Source: JASSUD01 sp031963415 | GTDB lineage: Bacteria; Pseudomonadota; Gammaproteobacteria; Burkholderiales; Burkholderiaceae | Assembly (NCBI GenBank): GCA_031963415.1 | Contig: JASSUI010000001.1 | Location: forward strand, 1,426,001-1,490,000 | Direction of reading: 5' to 3' | Length of the DNA: 64,000 nt | Shown: one piece after another, positions 51,800-61,754 of the stretch | Layout: every line of letters starts with the position of its first letter | Numbering within the stretch: the stretch's first letter is position 1 | Translations under genes and position numbers: made by a program | The notes under the pieces: model-generated | What the model saw: only the letters and a program-made list of their open reading frames with translations | What the model was told of the DNA's origin: nothing | Databases searched by the model: none

Positions 51800-53674
51800 A
51801 TGCCACTTAGCATTTCTGGGGACGAGCCGATGGTTTCTCTACATCCACAATTACAAAAAGTGACAGAGCGTATACGCGAAAGAAGTCACGTTACGCGCGC
51901 TGCTTATTTGCGTGCGATCGATCAAGCACAAGGCCAATTCCCCGTGCGCGGCGTGCTTTCATGCACCAATCTTGCACATGGTTTTGCCGGTTTGCAGGGT
52001 ACTGACAAAATCGAAATTAAGGCGATGCGGCAGCCCAATATTGCGATTGTTTCGGCTTATAACGAAATGCTTTCCGCGCATGCGCCGTATATCGATTTCC
52101 CTGAGATTATTAAACGAGCAGCACGAGAAGCCGGTGGGGTCGCTCAGTTCGCGGGTGGTGTGCCAGCGATGTGTGATGGCATTACGCAGGGTAACCCAGG
52201 CATGGAGTTATCTCTCTTTTCGCGCGACGTGATTGCGATGAGCACGGCCATCGCACTTAGCCACAATATGTTTGATGCAGTGCTATGCCTTGGCATCTGC
52301 GACAAGATTGTGCCAGGGCTGTTGATTGGCGCTTTGCAATTTGGTCATCTGCCTACCATCTTTGTGCCGGCGGGGCCGATGACAAGCGGCTTATCAAACG
52401 ATGAAAAAGCCAAAGCACGACAACAGTTTGCCACTGGCCAGATCTCCCGCGAGGAGCTGCTTGAATCTGAAGCACGCTCCTATCATAGCCAAGGCACTTG
52501 CACTTTTTATGGCACGGCAAATAGTAATCAGCTATTGATGGAAGTCATGGGATTGCATCTGCCAGGTGCCGCTTTTATTCATCCGCATACCCCTTTGCGT
52601 GATGCATTGACTGCTGCTGCTGCGCAGCGCGTGCTTAAGCTTACTGCGCAAGGCGAGCACTATACGCCGATAGGCCATGTAGTTGATGAACGTGCAATAG
52701 TGAATGGAATTTGTGCGCTTTTAGCGACCGGCGGATCAACCAACCATACGTTGCATTTAGTCGCCATTGCGCGTGCGGCTGGCATCGTGATTGATTGGGA
52801 TGATTTTGAGCAGCTCTCTCAAGTGGTGCCGTTGCTAGCGTGCATGTATCCGAATGGTAAAGCCGATATCAATCATTACCATGCGGCAGGTGGTATGGCC
52901 TTTCTGATTAGGCAATTACTCGAAGCAGGTCTATTACATGAAGATGTATTAACAGTGGCTGGTCTGGGTCTTGCTCATTACACCGAGGAACCCCAATTAA
53001 TTGATGGCAAACTCAAATGGGTAGATGGAGCTAAAGCGAGCTTAGACCTTAGCGTATTGCGCAGCGTCGCTGAACCTTTTGCTGCTGACGGAGGGATCCG
53101 ACTGATGGGCGGCAAGCTCGGGCGAGGTGTAATAAAAATCTCGGCAGTCGCACCTGAGCATCGCAGAATACGGGCGCCTGCTATCGTATTTGATTCACAA
53201 GAAGCGTTAGAAAAATCTTTTAAAGAAGGGGAGTTAACGCAAGACTTTATCGCGGTAATGCCATTCCAAGGAGCACGTGCTAACGGTATGCCTGAACTAC
53301 ATCGTTTGACGCCGCTACTGACCGTATTGCAAGAGCAAGGTTTACAAGTAGGATTAATTACTGATGGTCGTATGTCAGGTGCTTCTGGCAAAGTGCCGGC
53401 TGTGTTACATGTGACACCTGAGGCATTGCTTGATGGGCCGCTTGGCAAGATACGTACCGGTGATATCGTCAGTATCGATGCTGAAGAAGGCGCGTTTGAT
53501 GTCGAAGTTGACGCAACAGAATGGGCCGCACGTGTGCTTGAGAAACCTTCTCTCAATGAACGTGCAGATGGTTTTGGCCGCAGACTTTTTAGTGTATTTC
53601 GCGCTGCCGCCGCCTCTGCTGAGCAGGGCGCGTCAGTGTTTGGCCCCATAATCGGAGAAGAAGGAGAGCCATGA
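51800..53674 (+). CDS. edd: 6-phosphogluconate dehydratase
   Basis: Entner-Doudoroff enzyme forming KDPG. IlvD/Edd family iron-sulfur dehydratase with GGVPAMCDGITQGNPGMELS, LCLGICDKIVPGLL, QGTCTFYGTANSNQ and LATGGSTNHTLHL, and C-terminal GLITDGRMSGASGKVPAVLH in parts. 624 residues; ATG at 51830 is an alternative start. The stop overlaps the eda start (ATGA), so the pair is coupled. Confidence 0.96.
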   Translation: MPLSISGDEPMVSLHPQLQKVTERIRERSHVTRAAYLRAIDQAQGQFPVRGVLSCTNLAHGFAGLQGTDKIEIKAMRQPNIAIVSAYNEMLSAHAPYIDFPEIIKRAAREAGGVAQFAGGVPAMCDGITQGNPGMELSLFSRDVIAMSTAIALSHNMFDAVLCLGICDKIVPGLLIGALQFGHLPTIFVPAGPMTSGLSNDEKAKARQQFATGQISREELLESEARSYHSQGTCTFYGTANSNQLLMEVMGLHLPGAAFIHPHTPLRDALTAAAAQRVLKLTAQGEHYTPIGHVVDERAIVNGICALLATGGSTNHTLHLVAIARAAGIVIDWDDFEQLSQVVPLLACMYPNGKADINHYHAAGGMAFLIRQLLEAGLLHEDVLTVAGLGLAHYTEEPQLIDGKLKWVDGAKASLDLSVLRSVAEPFAADGGIRLMGGKLGRGVIKISAVAPEHRRIRAPAIVFDSQEALEKSFKEGELTQDFIAVMPFQGARANGMPELHRLTPLLTVLQEQGLQVGLITDGRMSGASGKVPAVLHVTPEALLDGPLGKIRTGDIVSIDAEEGAFDVEVDATEWAARVLEKPSLNERADGFGRRLFSVFRAAAASAEQGASVFGPIIGEEGEP

Positions 53675-54306
53675 TGAAGACAATTAGTGACATCATCACA
53701 ATAGGGCCAGTTATTCCTGTTTTGACGGCTGCGACCGTTGAGCAAGGCGAGTCAGCGTGCAAAGCGCTTTATGAAGGCGGCATGCGGGTGATAGAAGTAA
53801 CGCTGCGCACGGATGCCGGCCTGAAAGTGATAGAGCGAGCACGCCGTATTGCCGATGATTTAATTATTGGTGTGGGTACACTCACCCGACTTGCTCAGTG
53901 TGAAGAGGGAGTAAAAGCCGGCGCACACTTTGGTGTTTCGCCAGGCTTCACGGAGCCGCTTTCACAGGCCGCGCGTGCTGCTCAGCTCCCATTATTACCT
54001 GGCGTTATGACCCCTTCGGATATCCTCAGAACGCTGCATGCAGGCTATGACATTGTAAAATTCTTCCCCGCTCATCCAGCAGGTGGAGTGGCTATGCTGA
54101 GTGCCTTTCATGAATTATTCCCTAGCCTAAGATTCTGTCCAACAGGTGGTATTAATGCGCAAGCCTCGCCTAATTACCTTGCTTTGCCAAACGTCATGTG
54201 CGTGGGTGGGTCTTGGATAACGCCCAAGAACTTGCTGCAAGAAAAAAACTGGAAGGAAATTACCCATTTGGCACGAATGGCTAATCAGCTAGGCCATAAT
54301 CGTTAA
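53671..54306 (+). CDS. eda: KDPG aldolase
   Basis: Splits 2-keto-3-deoxy-6-phosphogluconate to pyruvate and glyceraldehyde 3-phosphate. Contains GGMRVIEVTLRTDAGL, IIGVGTLTR, the Schiff-base lysine in DIVKFFPA and the phosphate site CPTGGINA. 211 residues. Overlaps edd by 4 bases; two ATG codons are adjacent at the start. With edd it gives the cell an Entner-Doudoroff route. Confidence 0.96.
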   Translation: MMKTISDIITIGPVIPVLTAATVEQGESACKALYEGGMRVIEVTLRTDAGLKVIERARRIADDLIIGVGTLTRLAQCEEGVKAGAHFGVSPGFTEPLSQAARAAQLPLLPGVMTPSDILRTLHAGYDIVKFFPAHPAGGVAMLSAFHELFPSLRFCPTGGINAQASPNYLALPNVMCVGGSWITPKNLLQEKNWKEITHLARMANQLGHNR

Positions 54307-54315
54307 AGAAGGGTT

Positions 54316-54354
54316 GATAAACCGCTACCTAGCCTTTTTAGGTAGAGGTTTATC
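54316..54354 (+). terminator. Strong hairpin after eda
   Basis: GATAAACC-G-CTACCT pairs with AGGTAG-A-GGTTTATC around an AGCCTTTTT loop, 9 bases after the eda stop. There is no T-run downstream, so it may act as an RNA-protecting hairpin or a factor-assisted terminator. Confidence 0.5.
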
Positions 54355-54609
54355 ACGTTGAGAGCGTGAACAAGCTGCTTACAAAATGGGCTTTACTTAC
54401 GCTGCTGTCGGGGCAATGGTACGCTCGCGAGCTATCATGCGGATGTGTAGGCGTATGAGGCGGGAGTTATTTAAAGAAGATTAAAGAAGAATTTAAAGAA
54501 GAGAAATCAAGCAGAAGCAGAACCGCAGATTGTTACTTGCGCAAAGACCAGTCATGGCAATTTGCATTGATGTTTCATATTTCTTATAGCTCAGTATTAT
54601 TTTTAAAGT

Positions 54610-54636
54610 AAAAGGATCCATAGCGGATCCTTTTTT
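54610..54636. terminator. Rho-independent terminator between convergent genes
   Basis: AAAAGGATCC / GGATCCTTTT with a 5-base loop and TTTTTT on the plus strand. It lies 31 bases beyond the end of the minus-strand 441-residue gene and about 300 bases beyond eda; it could work in both directions. Confidence 0.7.
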
Positions 54637-54667
54637 AATCAACTCATGGGCTAAAAAGGAACAATTA

Positions 54668-55993
54668 TTAAGCCTTGCTCATTATCGTTTGGTTAGCCTC
54701 TAAAAGACGCAGGATTGAATCTAACTTAGCCTCAACCACTTCTAACTTCTTCTCTGCGTTTTCTGCCCTAGTCTGCAATTGATTCACAGTATTTATTAAT
54801 TGTGTCTGTGTCTGGCCTATTTTCGTGTTGTCCGCCTGTAAGTTAGACACCGACGTTATCAGCTTCTGGTCCATTTCAGCGAGCGTCTGGTTATCCGACT
54901 GTAAGCTAGACACCGACCTTATCAGCTGTGTTTGTGTACGATGCTGATCCGCAAGTAATCCGTTTATCACTTCGTCCTCCGCTACTAAGGGATTTTTCTT
55001 AGTTAAATCATTTAGGGTTGTCTTAAAAGACGACCACTTCTTGATATCTTGTTTTAGTTGATACTGATGTATATCAACACCCATATTAATAAAAAAACCG
55101 ACCAGGAATACCGGTGTACCGCTAATCGTTGTTAAGCCAGCACTAGCGCCGAGCGTTAATATATATCCTGCAAATGTAAGAATACCTGTTACCACTCGCA
55201 CTGTAAAAGTCTGCTTGTCAGAATTTTCCCCCTCTTTAAGAATGCCAATAATATTATCCAAATCTTCTATTACCGGCTTTAAGGAAGCTAACCCTTTCTC
55301 TACTCTATCTCTTTTATCTAAGTAAGCTTGTTTTTCTTGAGGAGATACGTCTTTATCTTGCCTCTGATAAATTGATTTATCTTTAAATTCATCTTTGATC
55401 GAATTTAGAACCTCCTCCATCCTTTCTAAATTTCCTCTCAGGCTCGGAACTCTATCGCAGAGATCGCCAAAATCAGGCAATTTCTCGTATTCACGATCTT
55501 TTAAATATGAGGAAAGTTTATCGAAGACTGCAAACGCATCTTCTATTTTGTGCTTTTCCTTACTCAATAGTTTCAGTACTTTTTCTAAAAAAGCATGGCT
55601 CTTAGAAAAGGGAGATTTAACCTGGTCTTTAACTTTCCCTGTGAAGTTGTTGAAGAAACCGACTACATCAGTCGTAACGCTTGTGTTTGCGATTGAAGTT
55701 GGCGGGCTTTCGCCATTGAGTGTGCTAGATGCACTAGAATAAGCCTCAGAAGCTACGTCGCTCTCATATTCATCTTCATAATAAACATAAGCCGCTTTTT
55801 CTGCATATGAATCAGAAGGGAGGGTTTTTAACGTTTTTGCTAATGCTTGTTTGAGTGTTTCCTCTGTAATGCCGCCGCTTTTTGCTACAGCAGGCACGAT
55901 ATCCTTCTGCAGCTGTGCTTTCTCTGGGTCTCGAGGTACAGAGGGAAATACGCCAATTAGTGGCGCCGTTATGGTCGCTACAGGTTCAAGCAT
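54668..55993 (-). CDS. Coiled-coil membrane protein of unknown function (paralogue 2; candidate effector)
   Basis: The 441 residues follow the plan of the gene at 771-2069: AAYVYYEDE near 67-75, GFFNNFTGK at 112-120, FLEKVL, a region ending WSSFKTTLNDLTKKNPLV, a hydrophobic stretch at about 264-306 and a C-terminal coiled coil from about 350. The coil includes three similar units built on QLIxSVSxLQxDN, so it has grown by internal duplication. A good ribosome site (GAGAGGGA) precedes the start. No known family. Inference: lineage-specific surface or secreted protein. Confidence 0.8.
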   Translation of the reverse strand: MLEPVATITAPLIGVFPSVPRDPEKAQLQKDIVPAVAKSGGITEETLKQALAKTLKTLPSDSYAEKAAYVYYEDEYESDVASEAYSSASSTLNGESPPTSIANTSVTTDVVGFFNNFTGKVKDQVKSPFSKSHAFLEKVLKLLSKEKHKIEDAFAVFDKLSSYLKDREYEKLPDFGDLCDRVPSLRGNLERMEEVLNSIKDEFKDKSIYQRQDKDVSPQEKQAYLDKRDRVEKGLASLKPVIEDLDNIIGILKEGENSDKQTFTVRVVTGILTFAGYILTLGASAGLTTISGTPVFLVGFFINMGVDIHQYQLKQDIKKWSSFKTTLNDLTKKNPLVAEDEVINGLLADQHRTQTQLIRSVSSLQSDNQTLAEMDQKLITSVSNLQADNTKIGQTQTQLINTVNQLQTRAENAEKKLEVVEAKLDSILRLLEANQTIMSKA

Positions 55994-56432
55994 TTTATTT
56001 CCCTCTCTTCCATAAAGAAGTTAGATGAATAGCCGCTCTAGAAATCTTTTTGTAGTTTTAAGTTTCTCCTGACCGATGCCTATCAGTAAAATCCTGTATT
56101 TAATTTTAGGATGGCTGGCTGCATTTTTAATGCAGAAAATTTCAGTAAAATCAGAGCCTTACATCAAAGGCGGCGGTATATCCTGTGGATTAGGGCGTAT
56201 TACTGCTTTTTATATCTCTATTTAAAAACTCCTCGCCTTAGATCTCAACAGGGTCTTTGAAAAATGTAAAGGCCCTGAAAGGGTTCGCTCTGAGAACTGA
56301 CAATGAGGCTGTTGTCATTTCAGTACACTACGGTTTTTCTCAACTAAAATCTTCCGCAATTGGCAGACTGTCGGATAATTTCTGATATATACATACGCCA
56401 ACCTCCATTAAACGCGATCTTCCAAAAAACTT
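55994..56432. other. Intergenic region
   Basis: 439 bases between divergent genes. Nothing is recognised beyond the ribosome site of the 441-residue gene; both promoters should lie here. Confidence 0.4.
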
Positions 56433-57713
56433 ATGGCTTCTTTTGAATTTTTCGCTCCTTGTCCGCGTGGGCTTGAAGCGGCTTTGGCGAGCGAATTGCG
56501 CGAGATAGCGCAGCATGCGGCGTTAGATGCTCCGTTGCGCGTGGGAACTGAAGCGCAAGGCGGCGTGCATTTTAGCGGCAGTCTTACCGCTGCAATGGCA
56601 GTGAATTTGTATTCACGCATTGCGAATCGGGTCTTATTGCGAGTTGCTGCGCGGGCTTATTTGAATGAGCGTGATATTTTTGCTTTTGCGCTTGAGCAGC
56701 AGTGGGAGCGCTGGTTTACCGCGCATGAAACATTGCGTGTCGATGTGACAGCCATTCACGCTAAATTAACTAGCTTGAATTTCATTGCACTGCGTGTAAA
56801 AGATGCGATCTGCGATCGCTTACGTGAGAAGTCAGGCGTGCGGCCAAGTATTGATACCTTTGCGCCTGATGTGCGTATTTTTGTATTTTTAACTGAGACA
56901 GATTGCACGCTCTACATCGATACCTCTGGCGAAGCACTATTTAAACGCGGCTGGCGCTTAGATAAGGGCGCGGCCCCGTTACGCGAAAATCTGGCTGCCG
57001 GCATTCTTCGCTTGACAGGCTGGCAACCTGAAATGCCGCTGTATGACCCCATGTGTGGCAGCGGTACTTTTTTAGCGGAAGCCGCGCAAATAGCATTGAA
57101 GATTGCCCCCGGCGTACAACGACCATTTGCCTTTGAAAAACTCAAACCGTATAACGCGACTGCATGGAAAAAGCTCAAAGCAGCGGCGCTGGAAGAGCAA
57201 CAGGCAGCAAGCTCGTTAGCGCATCACTTAGTTATTTTTGGCAGCGATATTTCCAACGATATGCTGGCGGCAGCGCGAGCTAATTTTGCGCGAGCGGGTC
57301 TGCCTGAATTGCCGCTTAAACAGCTTGACGCGCGCTCGATAACGCCACCTGTCGAAAAACCAGGCATCGTATTGATTAATCCACCTTATGGTGAACGGAT
57401 TGAAGTCCGCGGACGCAACTCTCGGGGGCGAGTGTTCCAAGTCAGAGATGACACAGTAAGAAAATTTCAACGTAATCAACCTGATATGGCTGATGCTGAA
57501 TTTTTCCATGCGTTTGGCGATGCACTGAAACAGCGTTTTACCGGTTGGCGTGCGTTTATTCTGACCTCAGATCGAAGCCTTCCTGGTCAAATGCGTTTAC
57601 GCGAATCGCAGAAGACGCCGCTTTACAACGGTTCGTTAGAATGCCGCTTGTTCCGTTTTGATTTGATCGCTGGTTCTTTACGTCGGCGCTCGTCAGAGAC
57701 AAAACCTAATTAA
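56433..57713 (+). CDS. THUMP-domain class I RNA methyltransferase (RlmL N-terminal type)
   Basis: The N-terminal THUMP domain (FFAPCPRGLEAALASELREI, GGVHFSGSLTAAMAVNLYSRI in parts) binds RNA. The methyltransferase domain has LYDPMCGSGTFLAEAA and the N6-type catalytic INPPYGERI. The second methyltransferase of E. coli RlmL is absent; 426 residues is the usual beta-proteobacterial form. The likely product is m2G at 23S rRNA position 2445, by analogy. mnmA follows after 4 bases. Confidence 0.88.
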   Translation: MASFEFFAPCPRGLEAALASELREIAQHAALDAPLRVGTEAQGGVHFSGSLTAAMAVNLYSRIANRVLLRVAARAYLNERDIFAFALEQQWERWFTAHETLRVDVTAIHAKLTSLNFIALRVKDAICDRLREKSGVRPSIDTFAPDVRIFVFLTETDCTLYIDTSGEALFKRGWRLDKGAAPLRENLAAGILRLTGWQPEMPLYDPMCGSGTFLAEAAQIALKIAPGVQRPFAFEKLKPYNATAWKKLKAAALEEQQAASSLAHHLVIFGSDISNDMLAAARANFARAGLPELPLKQLDARSITPPVEKPGIVLINPPYGERIEVRGRNSRGRVFQVRDDTVRKFQRNQPDMADAEFFHAFGDALKQRFTGWRAFILTSDRSLPGQMRLRESQKTPLYNGSLECRLFRFDLIAGSLRRRSSETKPN

Positions 57714-57717
57714 GATC

Positions 57718-58815
57718 ATGACCAAGCCAACCGTTATAGTCGGCATGTCAGGCGGCGTTGATTCGTCGGTTACCGCCTGGTTGCTCAAACAAGAAGGCTA
57801 TCAAGTGATCGGTCTTTTCATGAAAAATTGGGAAGACGATGACGACGATGAGTTTTGCTCAACCCGGCAAGACTGGCTCGATGCTGTGTCAGTCGCTGAC
57901 TTAATCGGTATCGATATCGAAGCCGTAAATTTCGCAGCAGAATATAAAGATCGCGTATTCGCCGAATTTTTGCGCGAGTACTCAGCCGGCCGCACGCCTA
58001 ACCCTGATGTATTGTGTAATGCAGAAATCAAATTCAATGCGTTTTTAGACCATGCGCTTAAGCTTGGCGCGGAACGCATCGCTACAGGCCATTATGCTCG
58101 TGTTCGGCAAACAACCGAAGGGCAGTATGAACTTTTAAAAGCGGCTGACCTAACGAAAGACCAAAGCTACTTCTTGCATCGTCTAAACCAAACACAACTT
58201 TCTCGCTCTCTGTTTCCTTTAGGTAACCTTGCCAAAACACAAGTGCGCGAAATTGCGGCCGAACTTGGCTTACCTAATGCGCGCAAAAAAGATTCAACGG
58301 GAATTTGCTTTATTGGCGAGCGACCTTTTCGAGATTTTCTAAATCGTTATCTGCCGACTCAACCAGGCCCTATGAAGACACCAGATGGAAAGGTAGTCGG
58401 CGAACATATTGGCCTAGCGTTTTATACATTAGGGCAAAGAAAAGGCATCGGCTTAGGTGGCAGCCGCCAAGGGACAGGTGAACCTTGGTTCGTCGCGGCT
58501 AAACATATTGCTGATAACACGCTCTACGTTGTGCAAGGGCATGATCATCCGTGGCTAACGAGCGTTTCACTGAACGCGCAAAATGCGAACTGGATCGCGG
58601 GCACGCCTCCGGCGAACAACAGCAGGCTACACGCGAAAACCCGTTATCGCCAAACCGATGCGCAATGTGTGCTCACTAACATGCACACAAACCATTTCAC
58701 TCTAAATTTTGCCGAGCCACAATGGGCGGTCACCCCAGGTCAATCAGCGGTGCTTTATAACGGTGACGTATGTTTAGGCGGTGGCATTATCGATTGCGTG
58801 GATACTCTCCAGTGA
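57718..58815 (+). CDS. mnmA: tRNA 2-thiouridylase
   Basis: Thiolates U34 of tRNA-Lys, -Glu and -Gln. PP-loop GMSGGVDSSVTAWLL at the start, catalytic Cys100 (NPDVLCNAEIKF) and the partner Cys197 (DSTGICFIGER). 365 residues. Directly follows the THUMP methyltransferase, likely co-transcribed. Confidence 0.96.
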   Translation: MTKPTVIVGMSGGVDSSVTAWLLKQEGYQVIGLFMKNWEDDDDDEFCSTRQDWLDAVSVADLIGIDIEAVNFAAEYKDRVFAEFLREYSAGRTPNPDVLCNAEIKFNAFLDHALKLGAERIATGHYARVRQTTEGQYELLKAADLTKDQSYFLHRLNQTQLSRSLFPLGNLAKTQVREIAAELGLPNARKKDSTGICFIGERPFRDFLNRYLPTQPGPMKTPDGKVVGEHIGLAFYTLGQRKGIGLGGSRQGTGEPWFVAAKHIADNTLYVVQGHDHPWLTSVSLNAQNANWIAGTPPANNSRLHAKTRYRQTDAQCVLTNMHTNHFTLNFAEPQWAVTPGQSAVLYNGDVCLGGGIIDCVDTLQ

Positions 58816-58905
58816 AACTAGATGTGGAGCCGCTGCCATGTTGGGGTTCCTGTATACCTCTGAGTTCTTAGCACTCACCTCCATATCTTTTATAAGCGCA
58901 CGTTC

Positions 58906-58945
58906 ATAGACTAGTCTATAGACCAGCTCAGAGAAGCCTTATAAT
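58906..58945 (+). promoter_or_regulatory. Probable purB promoter with overlapping dyad
   Basis: A perfect TATAAT lies at 58940-58945, 38 bases before the purB ATG. ATAGAC or TAGACC 15-16 bases upstream is a partial -35 box. It overlaps or directly follows ATAGACTAGTCTAT (58906-58919), a perfect 14-bp palindrome that could be an operator. Confidence 0.45.
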
Positions 58946-58983
58946 CTGCCTACTTTTTTATCCACTATTTGATAAAGGTTGCC

Positions 58984-60384
58984 ATGGCTGTGCTTTCTCT
59001 TCCTTCTGCTGACTCTCTCGCTATGTTGACTGCGCTTTCTCCTCTGGATGGGCGGTATGCGCAAAAGACCGAAGATTTGCGTGTATGGCTCTCAGAAGCT
59101 GCACTGATTCGTCATCGGGTCGAGGTGGAGGTGCATTGGCTGCTTGCGCTAAGCCGCTTGCAATTGACTGAATTACCGGCTTTATCTAACACCGCAGAAA
59201 ATTTCCTATTGCAGCTTGTTGAAAATTTCAATGTAGACAACGCAGCGCGCATTAAAGAGATCGAGCGCACGACGAATCACGATGTGAAGGCAGTTGAATA
59301 TTGGTTAAAAGAATCCGTCAAAGGACATGCCGAACTCGAGAGTGCAAGTGAATTTATTCACTTTGCCTGTACGTCAGAAGACATCAACAATACCGCCTAC
59401 GGCCTCATGCTCAAAGGTGCGCGTGAGCATGTTTTACTCCCCTCGTTACAAAAGTTGCAAACACGCTTACTGGAATTGGCGCACGCTCATGCAGCGCAAC
59501 CGATGCTGTCACGTACCCATGGACAAACGGCAAGTCCCACCACAGTAGGTAAAGAATTTGCCAATTTGGCTGCTCGTTTAGCCCAGGCTATCGCGCGTCT
59601 AACAGAGGTACCCATACGCGGTAAATTAAATGGTGCGGTCGGTAACTACAATGCACATGTATCAGCTTACCCTGAACTAGATTGGGAAGCGATTGCACAA
59701 AAAGTTGTCACAGAACAGTTAGGTCTTGAATTCAATCCCTATACGACTCAGATTGAGCCGCATGACTATATGGCCGAGCTATTTGATGCTTTGGCCCGTG
59801 TGAATACGATCTTAATTGACTTAAACCGCGACATCTGGGGCTATATCTCTCTGGGTTACTTCAAGCAACAAGTCAAAGCAAACGAGGTCGGGTCTTCGAC
59901 GATGCCGCATAAAGTTAACCCAATCGATTTTGAAAATTCAGAAGGGAATCTTGGTTTGGCAAATGCGTTGTTGCGGCATCTAGCAGATAAACTGCCTATC
60001 TCACGTTGGCAGCGCGACTTAACCGATTCTACGGTATTACGTAATATTGGCGCGGCTTTTGGTTATGCGGTGCTCGCGTATGACGCTTGTTTGCGTGGTT
60101 TGAATAAACTTGAAGTTAACCCACAACGGTTAGCGGAAGATTTAGATGAAAGTTGGGAGGTCTTAGCCGAACCCGTGCAAACAGTGATGCGCCGTTACAG
60201 TTTGCCCAACCCGTACGAGCAACTCAAAGCGTTAACACGCGGCAAAGAAATGAACCGTAAAGTATTTCATGCGTTCATCGAGCAATTGGATATTCCAGAA
60301 GAAGCAAAAGCCTATTTGCTCGCTCTAACACCTGCTGCATACATTGGACAAGCTACGAAGCTTGCTGCGCGTGTCGGCGTTTAG
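58984..60384 (+). CDS. purB: Adenylosuccinate lyase
   Basis: Acts twice in purine synthesis, releasing fumarate from SAICAR and adenylosuccinate. Contains LSPLDGRYAQKTEDLRVWLS, TSEDINNTAYGLML, SRTHGQTASPTTVGKE and the signature SSTMPHKVNPIDFENSEGN. About 466 residues. A TTG at 58969 opens the frame, but ATG 58984 has AAAGG upstream. Confidence 0.96.
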   Translation: MAVLSLPSADSLAMLTALSPLDGRYAQKTEDLRVWLSEAALIRHRVEVEVHWLLALSRLQLTELPALSNTAENFLLQLVENFNVDNAARIKEIERTTNHDVKAVEYWLKESVKGHAELESASEFIHFACTSEDINNTAYGLMLKGAREHVLLPSLQKLQTRLLELAHAHAAQPMLSRTHGQTASPTTVGKEFANLAARLAQAIARLTEVPIRGKLNGAVGNYNAHVSAYPELDWEAIAQKVVTEQLGLEFNPYTTQIEPHDYMAELFDALARVNTILIDLNRDIWGYISLGYFKQQVKANEVGSSTMPHKVNPIDFENSEGNLGLANALLRHLADKLPISRWQRDLTDSTVLRNIGAAFGYAVLAYDACLRGLNKLEVNPQRLAEDLDESWEVLAEPVQTVMRRYSLPNPYEQLKALTRGKEMNRKVFHAFIEQLDIPEEAKAYLLALTPAAYIGQATKLAARVGV

Positions 60385-60510
60385 TGAGGAAGATGCTGAG
60401 TAAATTCTTAGTCGATACAGCTATTTTTAGTACATTCCTACTCACTTATTGGAAGACTAGACGTACTGTCTTTTGGGGTTCTCATTAAAAATTCGGCATC
60501 TGAATTTGTT

Positions 60511-61299
60511 ATGGAACATATTACGATGCCGCTTAGTCTTTCTAGTCCCATTGGTTTCAATTTATCTCCTACTTTAGTTAAGTCGAATGATTGTCCCACG
60601 CCTGAGAACTATAGTCTGCGCGACTTAGAGCTCATGACCTATAGCGAGTTAGACCGAATCATAGAAGGTTATTACGACAGGGTGGACGCTGATTTTGTCA
60701 GTGAAATAGAAAAGAAGACTGTCTCAAGAATCAGAAAATTGAGCGACGAACCTTCTGTTTCGAAGGTTGCCCGTAGAAGCAACAGAACGGATGTCGCGCT
60801 TGAGCGAAGACGATATGAAGTGTTAACCGAGTCTGATGCGAAGCAAACGGATTCTTCTAAGTTTGAGCGAGCAGTAACACAATCAGAAGAGATCAAGGAT
60901 CCTTTGATCTTTAATGTCGAGTCTTTAGTGAGCTTGCTTCCTAAAAAAGAAAAGGAAAAATTTGAGCTGCAATTTAAATATGTAAAGAAAGCAGGTAAGT
61001 GCGGTATTGATGGCTTTGAAGATTACATGCAAAAGATTTTAAAACACTGCGATAGCCAAAGAGAGTGTCTGAGAGTCATCGATAAGAAGCAAAAAATCTA
61101 CTCATCTCTGCTTCCCGCGGATTTAGCTCGGAATGAGGGGCGTAAAAGCCGGGTTGAAGTCTGGTTACAACTTGATGAGAAAAATCAAGTTGTAGGTTTG
61201 TATAGACCCTCAGTTAGACTTGATCATTGTAAAAGTTTATTAAAAAAAATCATTACCCCACTTCATCAAATTCAACCTCAACTGCAACAGATAGCTTAA
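60511..61299 (+). CDS. Unknown protein (candidate effector)
   Basis: 262 residues, no recognised domain. The N-terminus (MEHITMPLSLSSPIGFNLSP) is Ser/Pro-rich like other unknown proteins here; the middle is charged and helical (SEIEKKTVSRIRKLSD, KKEKEKFELQFKYVKKAG), and the C-terminus ends in a helix (LLKKIITPLHQIQPQLQQI). An internal ATG at 60526 is an alternative start; neither has a clear ribosome site. It stands alone between purB and the pentapeptide-WD40 gene. Confidence 0.65.
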   Translation: MEHITMPLSLSSPIGFNLSPTLVKSNDCPTPENYSLRDLELMTYSELDRIIEGYYDRVDADFVSEIEKKTVSRIRKLSDEPSVSKVARRSNRTDVALERRRYEVLTESDAKQTDSSKFERAVTQSEEIKDPLIFNVESLVSLLPKKEKEKFELQFKYVKKAGKCGIDGFEDYMQKILKHCDSQRECLRVIDKKQKIYSSLLPADLARNEGRKSRVEVWLQLDEKNQVVGLYRPSVRLDHCKSLLKKIITPLHQIQPQLQQIA

Positions 61300-61754
61300 C
61301 GCCTGTTCGTAAACTTTCAGAAAAGTGACAGCCCATGTTGGGGTTCGCACTTCACCTAAACCTACCATTTAGCGCGACGTGTGTTGAGGTGACGAAGGAA
61401 CCTCAACACAACCGCCCTCTGAATAGCTGGTAACGGATTCGGTGAAAAAGAGCGACTAGCGCCATCAATTCCGCCAAGGGCAGGCCGGTCGCACGCACGC
61501 GCTTACACTTTCCATGAGCCAGCAGCCTTTTGTTGAACGCCGGTTCAAATACTTTACAAAATTATCCATCCCCCAATAAAGTTCAGTAAGATTATCCATG
61601 AGTGCTTTGTCTTTTCTTGGAGGGTTACATTCTCCTCGAAATCCTTAGCGCTCACCTCTCTCCTCTCCTGCCCTGTGAGGTCTTCTCTTATCCCGAATTC
61701 ACGTTATTTAAATTTTACCTGGCAATATCGCCAAAATTTAACTCAAAGATACCC
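61300..61754. other. Intergenic region with a repeated hairpin-bearing block
   Basis: Around 61336-61420 is a block starting GCCCATGTTGGGGTTCG and containing GTTGAGGT/ACCTCAAC (61383-61407), then CACAACCGCC. Shorter look-alikes occur near 9018, 18400-18450 and 58840. No gene is seen. Confidence 0.4.

Noticed and set aside
52978..53745. 255-residue open frame on the minus strand
   Set aside because: Lies antisense to edd, which has all its family motifs; Ser/Pro-rich shadow.
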